Notes: a model not told the origin generated them from the sequence alone. 64,000 nucleotides of DNA from Diogma glabrata (GCA_963693315.1 OY856188.1:221110263-221174262); one strand, 5' to 3'. Shown: positions 22,481 to 33,665, numbered from the stretch's first letter. Translations and numbers: made by a program.

Positions 22481-23190
22481 TTAATTATTTATATCGTAAG
22501 GTTTTAATAAATTTCTAATTTGTTCAAATACATCCTTAACATATGGAATACATACAACATTCTTCATAATTACTTCTTCATTATTAGAAACATTAGTTGA
22601 AACTTGTTTATTTTGTGCTAGAGATGTGTGTTTAAATATTGCATTTTTTATACCATGCTTTATCATATTTAATGGATAACAATTAAAAAATAATGTTTCA
22701 GTTAATAATTTAAAATTCTTTTGATGAAATTTCTTATCTGACAAACGTATAATTTTTTCAGCCAAAAGAAAAACAGCATTTTTTTATAGTTTTGTGGTAA
22801 CCATGAAAAAAAATTTAAGTATCTCCCCGACCAAGTTTCTTTATGACACCAATCCGTACTAAGTGAGCCATCTTCGTTATGAATAACAATCATATCTAAA
22901 AACGGTATAACTTATTTTCAAATTCAACTTCCATTGTGAACTTTAATATACTGATCATATTCATTAAAACTCTTAAGGAAATCACTCATTTTATCAGTAG
23001 GAACTGTCGTAAAAATGTCATCAACATAGCGAAAAAAGAAAGGAGGTTTAATATCACACTTGCTTAAGATGTCAAATTCCACAGATTCCATTACTAAATT
23101 ATCAGCAGCAGGACTAATCGGCGATCCCATAGGACATCCAAAAATTTGTTTATAACATTTTCCATCATACAAAAATTCACAATTATCCAA
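22481..23190 (-). pseudogene. Penelope reverse transcriptase C-terminal part
   Basis: From 23190 the frame reads YDGKCYKQIFGCPMGSPISP (motif B) and PPFFFRYVDDIFTTVP (motif C, YVDD intact). A break near 22920 is followed by MIVIHNEDGSLSTDWCHKET and FHQKNFKLLTETLF, the thumb and connection region. The part N-terminal to it is on the other side of the LINE. Confidence 0.85.
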
Positions 23191-24832
23191 TTAACTATTA
23201 TTCGCTTTGTCACCAACTCTTTTTCTTATTTATACTAATGATTTGTTGGATTCAACGATTAGTCCTATCCATAGTTTTGCTGATGATAGCACTCTTCATG
23301 CGTCTCATGAGAACCCTAAATTATATTCACAGTTAGCGCTTAACAACTGTAGCAAAAATTTAATAGATTCTTTAAACCATGACCTTAAAACTATTTTGGA
23401 TTGGGGGCTCGCTAATAGTGTTGAATTCAATACGAGCAAAACACAGGCTTGTTATTTTTCTAGATTATCTACACCTAATCTGTTTCCATTGAAGTTCGAC
23501 TCTAAAGATCTTGTAGACAAAGGATCTGTTAGGCTTTTAGGAGTAGAAGTTGAAAATAATTTGAAATGGAATTCTCATATTTTTAACCTAGCTAAGAACG
23601 CTGTTCAAAAATTGGGCTTTTTGGGACGATGTCGTAAGTTTTTTAATAGCGAACAGCTTCTTTTAATTTACAAATCATTTATACGTCCCTGCATGGAGCA
23701 CTGTTCTCACATATGGGGTGGAGCTTATTATAGTAGTTTGAAGTGCCTTGATTCTGTTCAGCGCAGAGCTGTTAAACTGATTGGCAACTCAACTCTTACT
23801 GATGAGCTTGATTCTTAACAGCACAGACGAAATGTTGCGGATTTGACAATTTTCTACAAATACATTATGGATGAACGAACTTCTGAAGAGATTAAATCAA
23901 TTTTACCTGAACTAGCAATCCCATTGCGTAACACCAGAGCAAATGTTATAGCCCATCCTTTTACGGTTCATATAAACTATTTTGGATTGGGGGCTCGCTA
24001 ATAGTGTTGAATTCAATACGAGCAAAACACAGGCTTGTTATTTTTCTAGATTATCTACACCTAATCTGTTTCCATTGAAGTTCGACTCTAAAGATCTTGT
24101 AGACAAAGGATCTGTTAGGCTTTTAGGAGTAGAAGTTGAAAATAATTTGAAATGGAATTCTCATATTTTTAACCTAGCTAAGAACGCTGTTCAAAAATTG
24201 GGCTTTTTGGGACGATGTCGTAAGTTTTTTAATAGCGAACAGCTTCTTTTAATTTACAAATCATTTATACGTCCCTGCATGGAGCACTGTTCTCACATAT
24301 GGGGTGGAGCTTATTATAGTAGTTTGAAGTGCCTTGATTCTGTTCAGCGCAGAGCTGTTAAACTGATTGGCAACTCAACTCTTACTGATGAGCTTGATTC
24401 TTAACAGCACAGACGAAATGTTGCGGATTTGACAATTTTCTACAAATACATTATGGATGAACGAACTTCTGAAGAGATTAAATCAATTTTACCTGAACTA
24501 GCAATCCCATTGCGTAACACCAGAGCAAATGTTATAGCCCATCCTTTTACGGTTCATATAAAAAGGTGCAGAACTGTTGCCTTTCAGCGTGATTTTTTCA
24601 ACAGAGTCTCTCATCTCTGGAACGCCTTGCCTTCATGGGTTTTTCCTGATAGCTTTAATCCTCAAAGTTTTAAAGTTACCGTCCATAAATTTCTAAAAGA
24701 AACTTAATTTATTCAAACTTAACCACACTTCTTAGTTGGCATGGTATCTTCGGATATTCAGAGACGTTAATTAATAATTTATTGTGATTAACACTAAACA
24801 TGCCTAACTTAGAATAAAAAAAAAAAAAAAAA
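23191..24832 (+). mobile_element. 5'-truncated CR1/Jockey-like LINE with poly(A)
   Basis: Starts inside the RT (SPTLFLIYTNDLL, HSFADDSTLHA with catalytic FADD intact) and runs through VRLLGVEVENNLKWNSH, IYKSFIRPCMEHCSHIWGG and FFNRVSHLWNALPSWVFP to a stop near 24705, then a 3' UTR and about 20 A residues. Removing it rejoins the Penelope frame. It holds a 586-bp tandem duplication. It is related to, but distinct from, the LINE at 44553-55857. Confidence 0.85.
23391..24562 (+). repeat. 586-bp perfect-looking tandem duplication in the LINE
   Basis: 23391-23976 and 23977-24562 appear identical by eye, with the junction at TATAAA/CTATTTT. The duplicated segment starts within the RT after FADD and ends beyond the in-frame TAA that follows DELDS. 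Only the second copy leads into the true 3' end of the LINE. Confidence 0.85.
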
Positions 24833-24835
24833 AAC

Positions 24836-25273
24836 CATAAATAAAGCTTGAAAAAAGTGAACTTTATTTAACTTTAAATTATTTTCTTTTTTGATAGTCA
24901 TCCACTTTTTACTCACAATAGCAATCACAGCTTCCTTACTAATATTAGTAAACAAAGAAACCACACCCAAAGAAATTAGTGAATATCCTGGCGGTAAAAT
25001 GATGTTTTCAATTTTTTCTTTAAAATCTTCTGCATTTTTTATAAAAGTTGATGTTTTTCCGACTATTTTATTTAACGCATCAGATAAAAATGTTGATAAT
25101 GAATAAGTAACAGTACCCAAGCAATTAACAATAGGCCGAAGTGGACGATTAATTTTATGCACTTTAATTAACCCATACATTCTTGCATTCACACTATTGT
25201 AACATCTTAATTTTTTACCTAGGTTCTTAGTTATCCTATTTTCTTTTTCCCAAACCATAATCATATCATTCAT
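24836..25273 (-). pseudogene. Penelope reverse transcriptase N-terminal part
   Basis: Reads ARMYGLIKVHKINRPLRPIV and then YSLISLGVVSLFTNIS. The first is the diagnostic Penelope motif (YGL.K.HK...RPIV). The second is RT motif A, where families have SFDVVSLFTN: the catalytic Asp is a Gly here, so the enzyme would be dead even without the LINE. The frame continues to KVHFFQALFM and meets the LINE insertion. Confidence 0.85.
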
Positions 25274-25281
25274 ATCATTTT

Positions 25282-25845
25282 CTAGCTTTGGCTTAGCAAA
25301 ACAGTAACATAACCCTTATCAGCTCTCGTCACTAAAATATTTGGCTGATCTTTTAAAAATTTCTTTGTTTCGTTAATATCTCTCAAAATTTGAGTATCAT
25401 CTATACTAAGGAGTTTTTTGTGGTTGCACTTATTTTTAAAGTTTGTTAAAATATTGACTAAACGGTTACGAATTTGAGCTTGGGATTCATAATCACTTTC
25501 ATTCATTTGGTATAACACACTTTCCACACCAGCAATAATATGAATATATGGTATACTTCTAATTTCAATAGGTGGACAAAATTTTTCTCCATAACTTAAA
25601 ATATTTTTAACATTATTCGGAACATCTGTATCAGTAAAATTTAGTAACCATTTTTCTCTTATATCATCTAACTCGGTTAAATTATTATCTTGGTTAATAT
25701 TGTTGTCATCACTAAAAACAGGTATAAGAGAAGAAACCATAGTAGCATTAATTTGATTAATTATAGGCATATGAACCATAGAAGAAGACCGATTTGATAA
25801 TTTCATTATTTTCTGAATATGAGTAAGTTTTATTTTATTAAACAT
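25282..25845 (-). pseudogene. Penelope N-terminal region
   Basis: A 187-residue open frame, ending DQPNILVTRADKGYVTVLLS. The ADKG motif (usually NADKG..V.) marks the N-terminal edge of Penelope RTs. A frameshift near 25280 separates it from the RT frame. Confidence 0.75.
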
Positions 25846-25851
25846 TATATC

Positions 25852-26690
25852 GGGTGTTCCATTAGGGATTTTTTTTTTTGAAAGCTGTCAATTAAGCCAT
25901 ATTGACCTCCATTTTTTTTCTAATTTGACATTTGGAAAGAGGAAGGTTTGCCATTTGTTAAAATGTCATCGCATAGTATGGAACAACGTGTTAAATTCGT
26001 TCAGCTTTATTATGAAAATGGGCGTTCTGCAAAAAATGTTATTCGTAAATTACGTGGTTATGTAAACAAGCAAAATTGTCGCATTTGGAGTGAAGAGAAT
26101 CCAAGAAAAATCCTTTAGCAAGGTTTGTATTCAAAAAAAGTTACAGTTTGGTGCGGTTTATGGAGCGGTGGAGTCATTGGACCTTACTTTTTTCATGATG
26201 ATGAAGGCAACACAGTTACCGTGAATGGAGAACGATACAGAAGCATGAACACGAATCATTTTTTGTGGCGGGAATTGGTGAATATTGATCTGCATGACAT
26301 GTGGTTTCAACAGGATGGAGCCACTTGTCATACAGCAGCTCTAACAAGATTTATTGAGGCAAAACTTTCCTGGACGAGTTATCTCAAGAAATGGTCATGT
26401 TGAATGGCCACAAAGATCTTGTGATCTGACGCCTTTAGACTTGTTTCTTTGGAGCTTTGTTAAATCACAAGTCTACCGCAATAACCCACAGACGATTGAT
26501 GAATTAAAAGCGGAGATTATTCGTGTTATTGGCGAGATTCAGCCCGACTTGTGTGAAAAAGTCATCGAAAATTTTGACAAGAAAGTCACCATCTGTACAG
26601 AGCATCAAGAGGTGGTCACTTACATGATATTATTTTTAAAACATAAATGGCAAACCTTCAACTTTCATATAATGCAAAAATAAAGATACT
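25852..26690 (+). pseudogene. Tc1/mariner-type transposase, deleted
   Basis: The start is MSSHSMEQRVKFVQLYYENG at 25963, an HTH-like N-terminus. It jumps by a large deletion to YVNKQNCRIWSEENP. A stop follows, then KKVTVWCGLWSGGVIGPYFF, MWFQQDGATCHTA and, after a frameshift near 26370, SCDLTPLDLFLWSF and QVYRNNPQTIDELK. The WFQQDGATCHTA and DLTPLD.FLW motifs hold two of the three catalytic acids of DDE/D mariner-family enzymes. The left end has GGGTGTTCCATTAGGGA; no matching right terminus is seen before 26784, so the 3' end is lost. Confidence 0.85.
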
Positions 26691-26875
26691 TTCAATGTAA
26701 ACATTGTGTTTTTCTTTTAATTAAAAAAAAAGGGCGCCATATTGTCTCGGGCCTAGGGCGTCCTCAAACCTAAATCCGCTACTGATTGGCCTATGTCATA
26801 TTTTGTCAGTGATAGGATTTTTTGTTTAGTTATCCCATTCTTTAACTAAAAATATAAAAAAACAAAAAAAGAAAG

Positions 26876-27003
26876 ATTTACGTCCATCAACACCTTTGAA
26901 CGTATGTTGTTGTGGGACCTTGGTCTTAAAAGTGGTTTATGTGTTATTGTGACACATATTGTAATTCCTACTACACAACACATTTTATAAAAAAAAAAAA
27001 AAA
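26876..27003 (+). repeat. LINE 3'-end fragment with poly(A)
   Basis: TTGTGGGACCTTGGTCTTAA and TACTACACAACACA followed by A residues match the 3' end of the LINE at 44553-55857 (reverse strand) and the fragment at 41346-41885. It is a strongly 5'-truncated insertion. Confidence 0.75.
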
Positions 27004-27159
27004 CGTAATAACCTAAAAAAAATAGCGTTTTTGTTACGTTTTTCGTTACAGTTAATTTGGATTATATCGTTTCCGTTTTCGTTACGGGTACGATATTTAA
27101 ATTCCGGTTTTCCGTTTTTGCGTTACGTTTCACAACACTGAATTATATTTAACTTGAAG

Positions 27160-27599
27160 TAATGCTATACTTTTTATTAGTTTTATTTTCTGGAAATGTG
27201 CATGCTGATGTTAGTATACTAACTAGATTATAATCTTGAAAAAGGATACATTTAGTTTTAAGGGATGCAGATATGGATATTTAAAAAAAATCGAAATTTT
27301 TAGGATAGTTGGATATTTATGAATAATTTGCAAAAGACAATAATAATAGTATAATAATAATAATAATAATATTTTATTAATTGAAATTATACAGTGTTAT
27401 ACTCAAAACCTAAACAAACATAGTATGCAATAAAATATAATGAGTGCTGACAATAACAAAAAGTTGTCTGTCAGATTGAAAAAAGAAAAACTTAGTAGTA
27501 GTACCTAAATGCCTAGTACACCAGTTAAAATTAACAATTCAATTGTATTGTATAAAAATTAGCTCAATTCATTAATTAATAGCGAACGATATTTAATAC
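27160..27599. other. AT-rich spacer with (AAT)n
   Basis: Contains a short (ATA/AAT)n run at about 27340-27372. No gene seen. Confidence 0.5.
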
Positions 27600-27602
27600 T
27601 AT

Positions 27603-28010
27603 GGCTGTATTCTAAACGACGACTTATTTGAAACTTATTTATGTAGACTTACTTATTTACCGCCATTTTAAATAAGTTTTTAAAAGCTATTCTAAACGAT
27701 TTAGCATACTTATTTTGACAGCAACAAAAAGCAAATTCGAAAATAAATTTAATTAAAACGATTTATTTAATTTGATCAATTGTTTTCAAAACTATTTTAT
27801 TCATTTTAAATTATTACATCAATTTTATTACGGATCGAAAAAGAAGTTTTATTCCTTAAAATCATTTAGTAAACAAACATGACACTGTCAATCAAATTAG
27901 ATTTTTCTATGAAAAAAAAATTTCAAATAAGTCACCTCTATAGCTTACTTATTCAAATAAGTAAGTCTCCACAAATAAGTTTCAAATAAGTTTTGGTTTA
28001 GAATACAGCC
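27603..28010. mobile_element. MITE with ~40-bp TIRs
   Basis: The left terminus GGCTGTATTCTAAACGACGA continues with ACTTATTTGAAACTTATTT. The right end is its imperfect inverted copy (GGTTTAGAATACAGCC at 28010). TAT flanks both sides (27600-27602 and 28011-28013). No coding capacity. Superfamily is not clear; a 3-bp duplication would suit PIF/Harbinger. Confidence 0.75.
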
Positions 28011-28013
28011 TAT

Positions 28014-28956
28014 ATACTAGATACGAGCAAAGAGACTCATAATTTTTTCCGTTCAATATTACGTGGCATTCTTCCCTTGTTAAGGCTTCGCTACCAAAGC
28101 ACGTTAGCCTTATATTTTTATAAATTGGACAACGAGCAACAAAATGGTAGGTATTCGCAGCTTCATCCAGATTACATATCATGCAAATCCCATTAGCACC
28201 CGCTTTGAAAGCCCTTGCATTTATATTTAGCAGACCACCACGGGTTTTGAAGATCCTACTAATCATATCAACAGAATGTTTATCATCAAAATAGTTTGGA
28301 ACGCTAGAGTACATTAGATTGCAGTATTCATCGTGGTATTGTGACAGCCGAGCCTGATTGACATGTTCATCCCAATGTACCTGTTTCAGGTTGTGCAGAG
28401 CTTGTTTGTGAGTGATTTTCCAGGAGGCAGATTGGTTTGAAAAGTCCAAGTTTATTCCAGCCTTAGAGTAGATGTTTTCCCATTCTGACACCCAGAAGGT
28501 TTTATTACTAATTGTCTCTAAGGCTAAGATTTTAGGCAGTCTGCCATCAGAGTAATTCAATATTTTACGCACGTAATCAAAATGTAGCTTAAGTGTGTAT
28601 AGGTACAAGCGGTCGAGCCCAGTTTCCAGATGCAGCATGTAATTTGGCGTATTCGAAGGCAAATAAAACATTCTTTTCAAAAAAAATCTTAGGAGTTTTT
28701 CCACCTGTTCGTATTGTTTGTACCCCCAAATTTGCCCCGCGTAACACATTATTGCTCTGGAGGCTGCCTCAAATATTTTAAATTTAGAAGACGATAATAT
28801 TTTTGGGTTTTTGATAAATGGAGACCATATGTAGTTAATGACATTTTTTGAGCATACCAGTTTTTCCTCTAGGTGTCTGTTAAACGAGAGATTATATGTT
28901 AACGTCACCCCAAGGTATTTATAGACATTTACTATTTCCACATTACAAACGTTCAC
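28014..28956 (-). pseudogene. LINE ORF2 C-terminal region with CCHC knuckle
   Basis: Continues the RT thumb (VYKYLGVTLTYNLSFNRHLE) and a long C-terminal region ending with CMICNLDEAANTYHFVARC, a CX2CX9HX4C knuckle as in several LINE clades, then CPIYKNIRLTCFG. About 310 residues are open, the best preserved part of this ORF. The last ten residues before the stop at 27982 come from the adjacent MITE, so the native C-terminus is cut. Confidence 0.8.
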
Positions 28957-29892
28957 TTTTCACCAGCTAGTAATCTATCGCCTTTTCGAAACACCACTAC
29001 CTTTGACTTCTGAAGGTTTACAATTAAATTCCACTTTCTGGTATATTCCGTTAGTGCATCCAACATACTTTGCAACGTTTTTGCACTTTCACTTATTATC
29101 ACAAGACCATCAGCATATAATAGTACACGGATTATCGTGTCTTTAATTTTTATTCCGCCTGGTAGCGCCTCATGTAGATCATTGAGAAATAGTGAAAAAA
29201 GCATAGGACTCAAAACACAGCCTTGCTTGGCACCTTGTAGCACTGTAAATGGTTCAGACATTTTTTCGCCGTTCCAGATTGTGGCTTCTGTATTTGTGTA
29301 TAGAAGTTTTAATATGTTTAAGATTTTGAGAGGCCTATATTCGATAATTTATAGAACATTGTACTTCTTATGATAGTATCAAAGGCTGATCTGAAGTCCA
29401 CAAAGAAGCAGTACACTTTCTTCCTTTTCTTTTTCCATTGTAAATGGATTATACTGGTTAAATTGAATACGTTGTCGAACGTGGAATAATTTTTACGGAA
29501 GCCGGCTTGGTATTCGTTTAGTCGTTTAGTATATTGTTATGTTCCACCCAAGAATTGATCCTGTTCAGAAGAATACTGGTGAAAAGCTTATAAATCGCAT
29601 CCACTAAAGATAAACCCCTATAATTGTTAACATCAGTAATATCTCCTTTTTTGAAAACTGGTAAAATTATTGACCTCCGAAACGACGCCGGGATACTTTC
29701 TTTTTCCAGTATTTCATTAAATAGTATAAGTATTTCATCTAAAAAAATGTCAGGAGAGTTTTTATAAAATTCGAATGGGATACGGTCCTGTCCAGCAGCT
29801 TTCTTGTCTTTCGCGTTCCTTAGTACGAGTTGTAATTCTTGCTTATCAATTTTCGTATCTAAAAGCGGATCAGTAGTATATACCACAGCCAT
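28953..29892 (-). pseudogene. LINE ORF2 reverse transcriptase, broken
   Basis: Pieces in order: KDKKAAGQDRIPFEFYKN, SIILPVFKKGDITDVNNYRG, a frameshift near 29520, then in shifted frame FFVDFRSAFDTII (motif A), another shift, VLQGAKQGCVLSPMLFSLFL (motif B) and VLLYADGLVIISES (motif C). Motif C should be YADD; the second Asp is Gly. The piece ends in a one-base shift at 28955. Confidence 0.85.
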
Positions 29893-31205
29893 GGGTCAAT
29901 TACGTCAGTCCTAGGAGACAGCAGATTTTTGAAGTGGTTATAAAGATCCTCTATTTGTACCTTAGGGCTAATAGTTATTTTAGATTGTTTAATTAAATTG
30001 GCCAATGACCACCATTGCTTAGAATCGTAGACGGGGTTTAGTTTATTGAGTTGGTTCTCCATGTACGTGTACTTTTTTTCTTGACACAGCTTTTTGAATT
30101 TTTGCAGGCTAGTAGTATACTCAATTCTAGATGTGGTGGACATATTCTTGTGGTAGGATCTTAGACAAGCGAACATTTTTGTTCTTGCGTTATAGCATTG
30201 GGAGTCAAACCATTCATTCTTGCGTTCAAACCTTTTCTTAGTAAGATGATGGTCAGACGCATCAATTATTTTTTGCTTGAGAGAATTAATTTTTTCATTA
30301 ATACATACTGTGTCATTGCATGAATTTAAGTTTACAATAGCCAACAATTTTTGTTTGAAAATTTCCGCTTTTGTTGGACGCCATATTAATTTAGGTGGTA
30401 GTTTGATTTCTCTGTTATGTTTTGATGTCTCGCTTGTGAGAACAATCTTTACAGTGAGTGGCATGTGGTCGGAATACGGTTTAGTTAGTATGGAGAAGTC
30501 GGTTATTATATTTAAAAAATCCATCGAACAACAACAATAATCAATGACCGACTTACCTCTACTACTAAAGAAGGTAAATTTACTTCCAGAATCCCCTGCA
30601 ACTCTGCCATTTAAAATAATTCCACCGACGTCATATAGTAGTTCTAATAGCTTTTTACCTTTACTATCTATAACAATATCTTTAGACTTACGATCTACTG
30701 ATATTATTTGCTGGCTACCCAATAATTTATGTTCCAACAACTGTTTACCTCCTGTCCGAGCATTTAGGTCGCCAATAAGGCAATAAGCGGTTTCCTTTAA
30801 CAGTGTCATTTGGCTTCGTAGTTTAGAAAAATCAAGCAACCAACTATTGCAGTTTAAGTATTTTGGTATAAAACATATTGCACGATTTTTCAGCTTGGCT
30901 TTTAGCATGACATTGTCTTCTTCCTGCACAAATTCCAGTGAAAATTTTGATTCTATAGCCTTTTTGTAGCCAAACAGACAACCACCACTTGCACGTCCAA
31001 AATTATGAGTTTTCTTTCCGTCGATCCAACAAAGTTTGTAATCCCTAAAATTAAACTCAAAAAGATTACGTTTATCATTAGTTACATGAGTTTCAAACAA
31101 AAATATAATATCATATTCATTTATAAAAGAAAAAAAATTACTATATATAAATTTATTACTTAAATTAGCAACATTATATGCAATGATCTGACAGCCAGCT
31201 AATTG
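29859..31205 (-). pseudogene. LINE ORF2 endonuclease domain and linker
   Basis: The frame is open from the codon after the ORF1 stop. It reads CQIIAYNVANL, IIFLFETHVTND, GGCLFGYKKAIES, CLIGDLNARTGGKQ, SKFTFFSSRGKSVIDYCCCS and TKPYSDHMPLTV: an apurinic-type endonuclease with the E, D-N, D and H motifs in place. The linker KKRFERKNEWFDSQCYNART follows. A frameshift at about 29880 leads to the RT frame. Confidence 0.85.
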
Positions 31206-31208
31206 TTA
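31200..31208 (-). promoter_or_regulatory. putative stop-codon readthrough site (UAA CAA UUA)
   Basis: On the minus strand the ORF1 stop TAA (31208-31206) is followed by CAA TTA, which fits the CARYYA 3' context known from tobamovirus-type readthrough. ORF2 continues in the same frame with no ATG for at least 35 codons while already encoding endonuclease sequence (QIIAYNVANL). Confidence 0.5.
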
Positions 31209-31892
31209 TGCGGTCGTGTCATCCGCATTCTGGTTACTCGAGGCTAATCCGGCCTTGGTGATCAGGTCTACGATATAGTTTTTATCCTCATTTATATTAG
31301 AACTTATTTCGCCTTTATTCCATTTGAACATCTTACCATTCACCCATAGTGCCACACCTTTGAATTGGAAAGACAGTGTAGGGTCGAATTTCTGTAGCAA
31401 TTTTTTCACCTGTCTAAGGTGGCATTTTTGTGAGCGTTCTTCCACGGTGAGATCCCTTTGAACAAACACCCGTGTATTTTTCAAATTTCCGCTACGACGC
31501 AGAATTTCATAAACTTGATCTGCAGATTCCAATACCATTATAAACTCATATTGTTTATTTAATTTAATCACCTTCTTAACAGTGACGTCAAGATTGAGTG
31601 CATTTTTACACAGCTCCTTAAACATTGTTTTGGCCTTTATGTAGTTCGTGCACACAAGACCGCTTACCACAATATTCAGGCTACGCGATATTTTATCCAA
31701 CTGTTCGAGTCTTGCCTGCAATTTAGCATCATTAATTTTTAAGTCTTCTATTTCCTTGCGCATAGCGATATTTGCTCGTTGCACTTCTTCCATGCTACCT
31801 TGCAATAGTTTAAAATCTTCCTTAGTAGCAAGTATGGCCATTGAAGCTGCCAGTTTCTCGTCGAACTTAGACCATGAAAATATGTCAGGCAT
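31206..31892 (-). CDS. LINE ORF1 protein (coiled coil, RNA-binding-like)
   Basis: A 228-residue open frame. Residues ~15-75 form a heptad-like coiled coil (KEDFKLLQGSMEEVQRANIA, ...ARLEQLDKISR). The next ~100 residues (LNIVVSGLVCT..., NTRVFVQRDLTVEERSQKCH) resemble the RRM-like plus C-terminal domains of L1-type ORF1 proteins, which bind element RNA. The frame is also open upstream for ~38 codons to a stop near 31998 but has no ATG there, so I take MPDIFSW as start. It ends with UAA followed by CAA UUA and then ORF2 in the same frame. Confidence 0.7.
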   Translation of the reverse strand: MPDIFSWSKFDEKLAASMAILATKEDFKLLQGSMEEVQRANIAMRKEIEDLKINDAKLQARLEQLDKISRSLNIVVSGLVCTNYIKAKTMFKELCKNALNLDVTVKKVIKLNKQYEFIMVLESADQVYEILRRSGNLKNTRVFVQRDLTVEERSQKCHLRQVKKLLQKFDPTLSFQFKGVALWVNGKMFKWNKGEISSNINEDKNYIVDLITKAGLASSNQNADDTTA

Positions 31893-32233
31893 TATTTCAG
31901 GAGTTGAGGCTTGTCCAGATGTTGTTAACGCTACCTGAGTTCTTTTAATTTTCTGGGAGTTGTTACTTTCTGGTGATATTTCGCTAAATAAGCGCTTATT
32001 CTGTTAATACATACGATTTGAGATGTAGTTTATGTTTCGTTTGTTGTTTTGTTTATATAAATTCACAAAGTATGCAGCTAGTTTAGGGCGCACAAATATC
32101 AAATAGGGTATAATTGCTCGTTTGTTGCTTGGTATATTGGTAATGCAAAAGGCAATATTAAATGTACATAAATTTGTTTTTGTCATAGTTTTGTTTTTAT
32201 AAAATGTTCAATAAAATAGTATGGGAAGTGAGC

Positions 32234-32838
32234 GACAAAATCTTGCAAGCACTTTTTAAAGGCTGACTTTTTAGTATTATATCACATATGTTGAGTAGAT
32301 AAATAGTCTGCCGTCAGTCAGCCGGAGTGGGTGGGGCTCTAATTTTGTAAAAACCATGATCGTTTTATGATCTTCAGTCACACAAATCCTGTAACCGAAC
32401 GCGTCGGTCACGCGTTCAAGTTTTTTTTTTATTTATGTCTTAGCTCCTTCAACGCGTTGATGTTTTGAAAAAAAAAACGGCACATCGTGCAAGTACTTTA
32501 TAAAATCTGAAATTTAGTATACAGGTGAAGAATATTATTATAATGTAGTCAGTCAGTTTATTTCTGTAACAGATACCTTTAGTGGCAAATCGAAGGTTGC
32601 CGCGGTTACCGGATTTGTGTGACTGACGATCATAAAACTTATTTTTAATTATTATACTGCTCTCAAACTAATTTTCAGGTTTTAGAAAGGTTTTAGAAAG
32701 TTTTTTACAAATTTGGAGTCCCGCCCACTCAAAACGCTAACGAATCCAGCTGACTGACGGCAGACTATTTATCTACTCAACGTATGTGACATAATACTAA
32801 AACATCAGCCTTTAGAAAGTGCTTGCAATTTTTGTCCT
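32234..32838. mobile_element. MITE-like inverted repeat element
   Basis: 32234-32323 and 32752-32838 are inverted copies of about 88 bp at roughly 85-90% identity by eye, sharing TTGAGTAGATAAATAGTCTG and CCGTCAGTCAGC. Inside, ATTTGTGTGACTG and GATCATAAAA are also inverted copies. No coding capacity. Outer ends and target duplication are not resolved. Confidence 0.65.
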
Positions 32839-33067
32839 CTTGGACTAAAACGAAATACGGCTATAACAAAAACTTAACAAAATAGTATACAACATAAAAT
32901 TATATGTATGTATTCAGTTCAATATAAATGAAACCATGTTCGAAATATAGAAAACTTAAGGGGATAGCCACTGTAACGGAAGAAAAATAAGTGATTATCG
33001 GGAATTGTTTAGGAGATATTTAACGAATATGCTAGACGGTTCTTTTTAATTTTATTCATTGTATATT

Positions 33068-33665
33068 CATATATAATATCACGAGTCGTCAAATGATAGT
33101 CGATTATTTTTTATAATCATTATTACGAATGTGATTTGAGGTGACGAGTTGTATTTAGCAGACAATTTAACGAACAGAAATAGTAACATTATTTCATACA
33201 ACATAATCATGTTGTCATTTTGTCTTCTAACAAAATTAAATATTATTTAATCTTAGTAGGCGCATAAATGTTATAAATTTGTAATTTATTTTGACAAATA
33301 AACATACACATGCAATCATTTATGAATGAAAACGGACATTTTTATTATTTGCAAATTGCATTTTTACATAATTTTGTATAATTGAATAATTTGTAGAAAA
33401 AATTTTACTTAGAAACTAATAATTTTCTTTTAAACAAAATTATAAATAAAAAAAAAATTATCTCATTAAAAAAAAAAAATTATCTCAAAATCTCTAGTTT
33501 TAAATTAATATATTAAGTAGGCCGAAAATAGTCACTATAATTCGCTGTTCCTTCCACCAGAGAAAAATAATCGATATAATTCGTTTTGATTTGTTAAAAA
33601 ATAGTAAATGAAGCGTTTTTATTGGACCTTATCGAAACTTTATTTAGTGAGTTGAATTGTCAATA
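33068..33665 (+). repeat. dispersed repeat family R, copy 2
   Basis: Homologous to 18310-18765 from TATAATATCACGAGTCGTC onward, lacking the inner CGACTAATAATTT segment, and extending to AAACTTTATTTAGTGAGTTG. This last part matches the minus-strand copy at 38731-39205. Confidence 0.7.

Larger units (their letters stand above)
22165..25850 (-). mobile_element. Penelope-like element, interrupted by a LINE
   Basis: The minus strand carries, in order, an N-terminal region, reverse transcriptase and a GIY-YIG endonuclease, the order unique to Penelope-like elements. It is split at 23191-24832 by a plus-strand LINE and broken by frameshifts. Ends are approximate. Confidence 0.85.
28014..31998 (-). 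mobile_element. I/R1-like LINE with ORF1 and ORF2, decayed
   Basis: On the minus strand it has ORF1 (31892-31206), an in-frame UAA, an endonuclease and reverse transcriptase (31205-28953 in pieces), and a C-terminal region with a CCHC knuckle (28956-28014). The 3' end abuts the MITE at 28010, so the natural end is lost or lies beyond it. The exact clade is uncertain. Confidence 0.85.
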
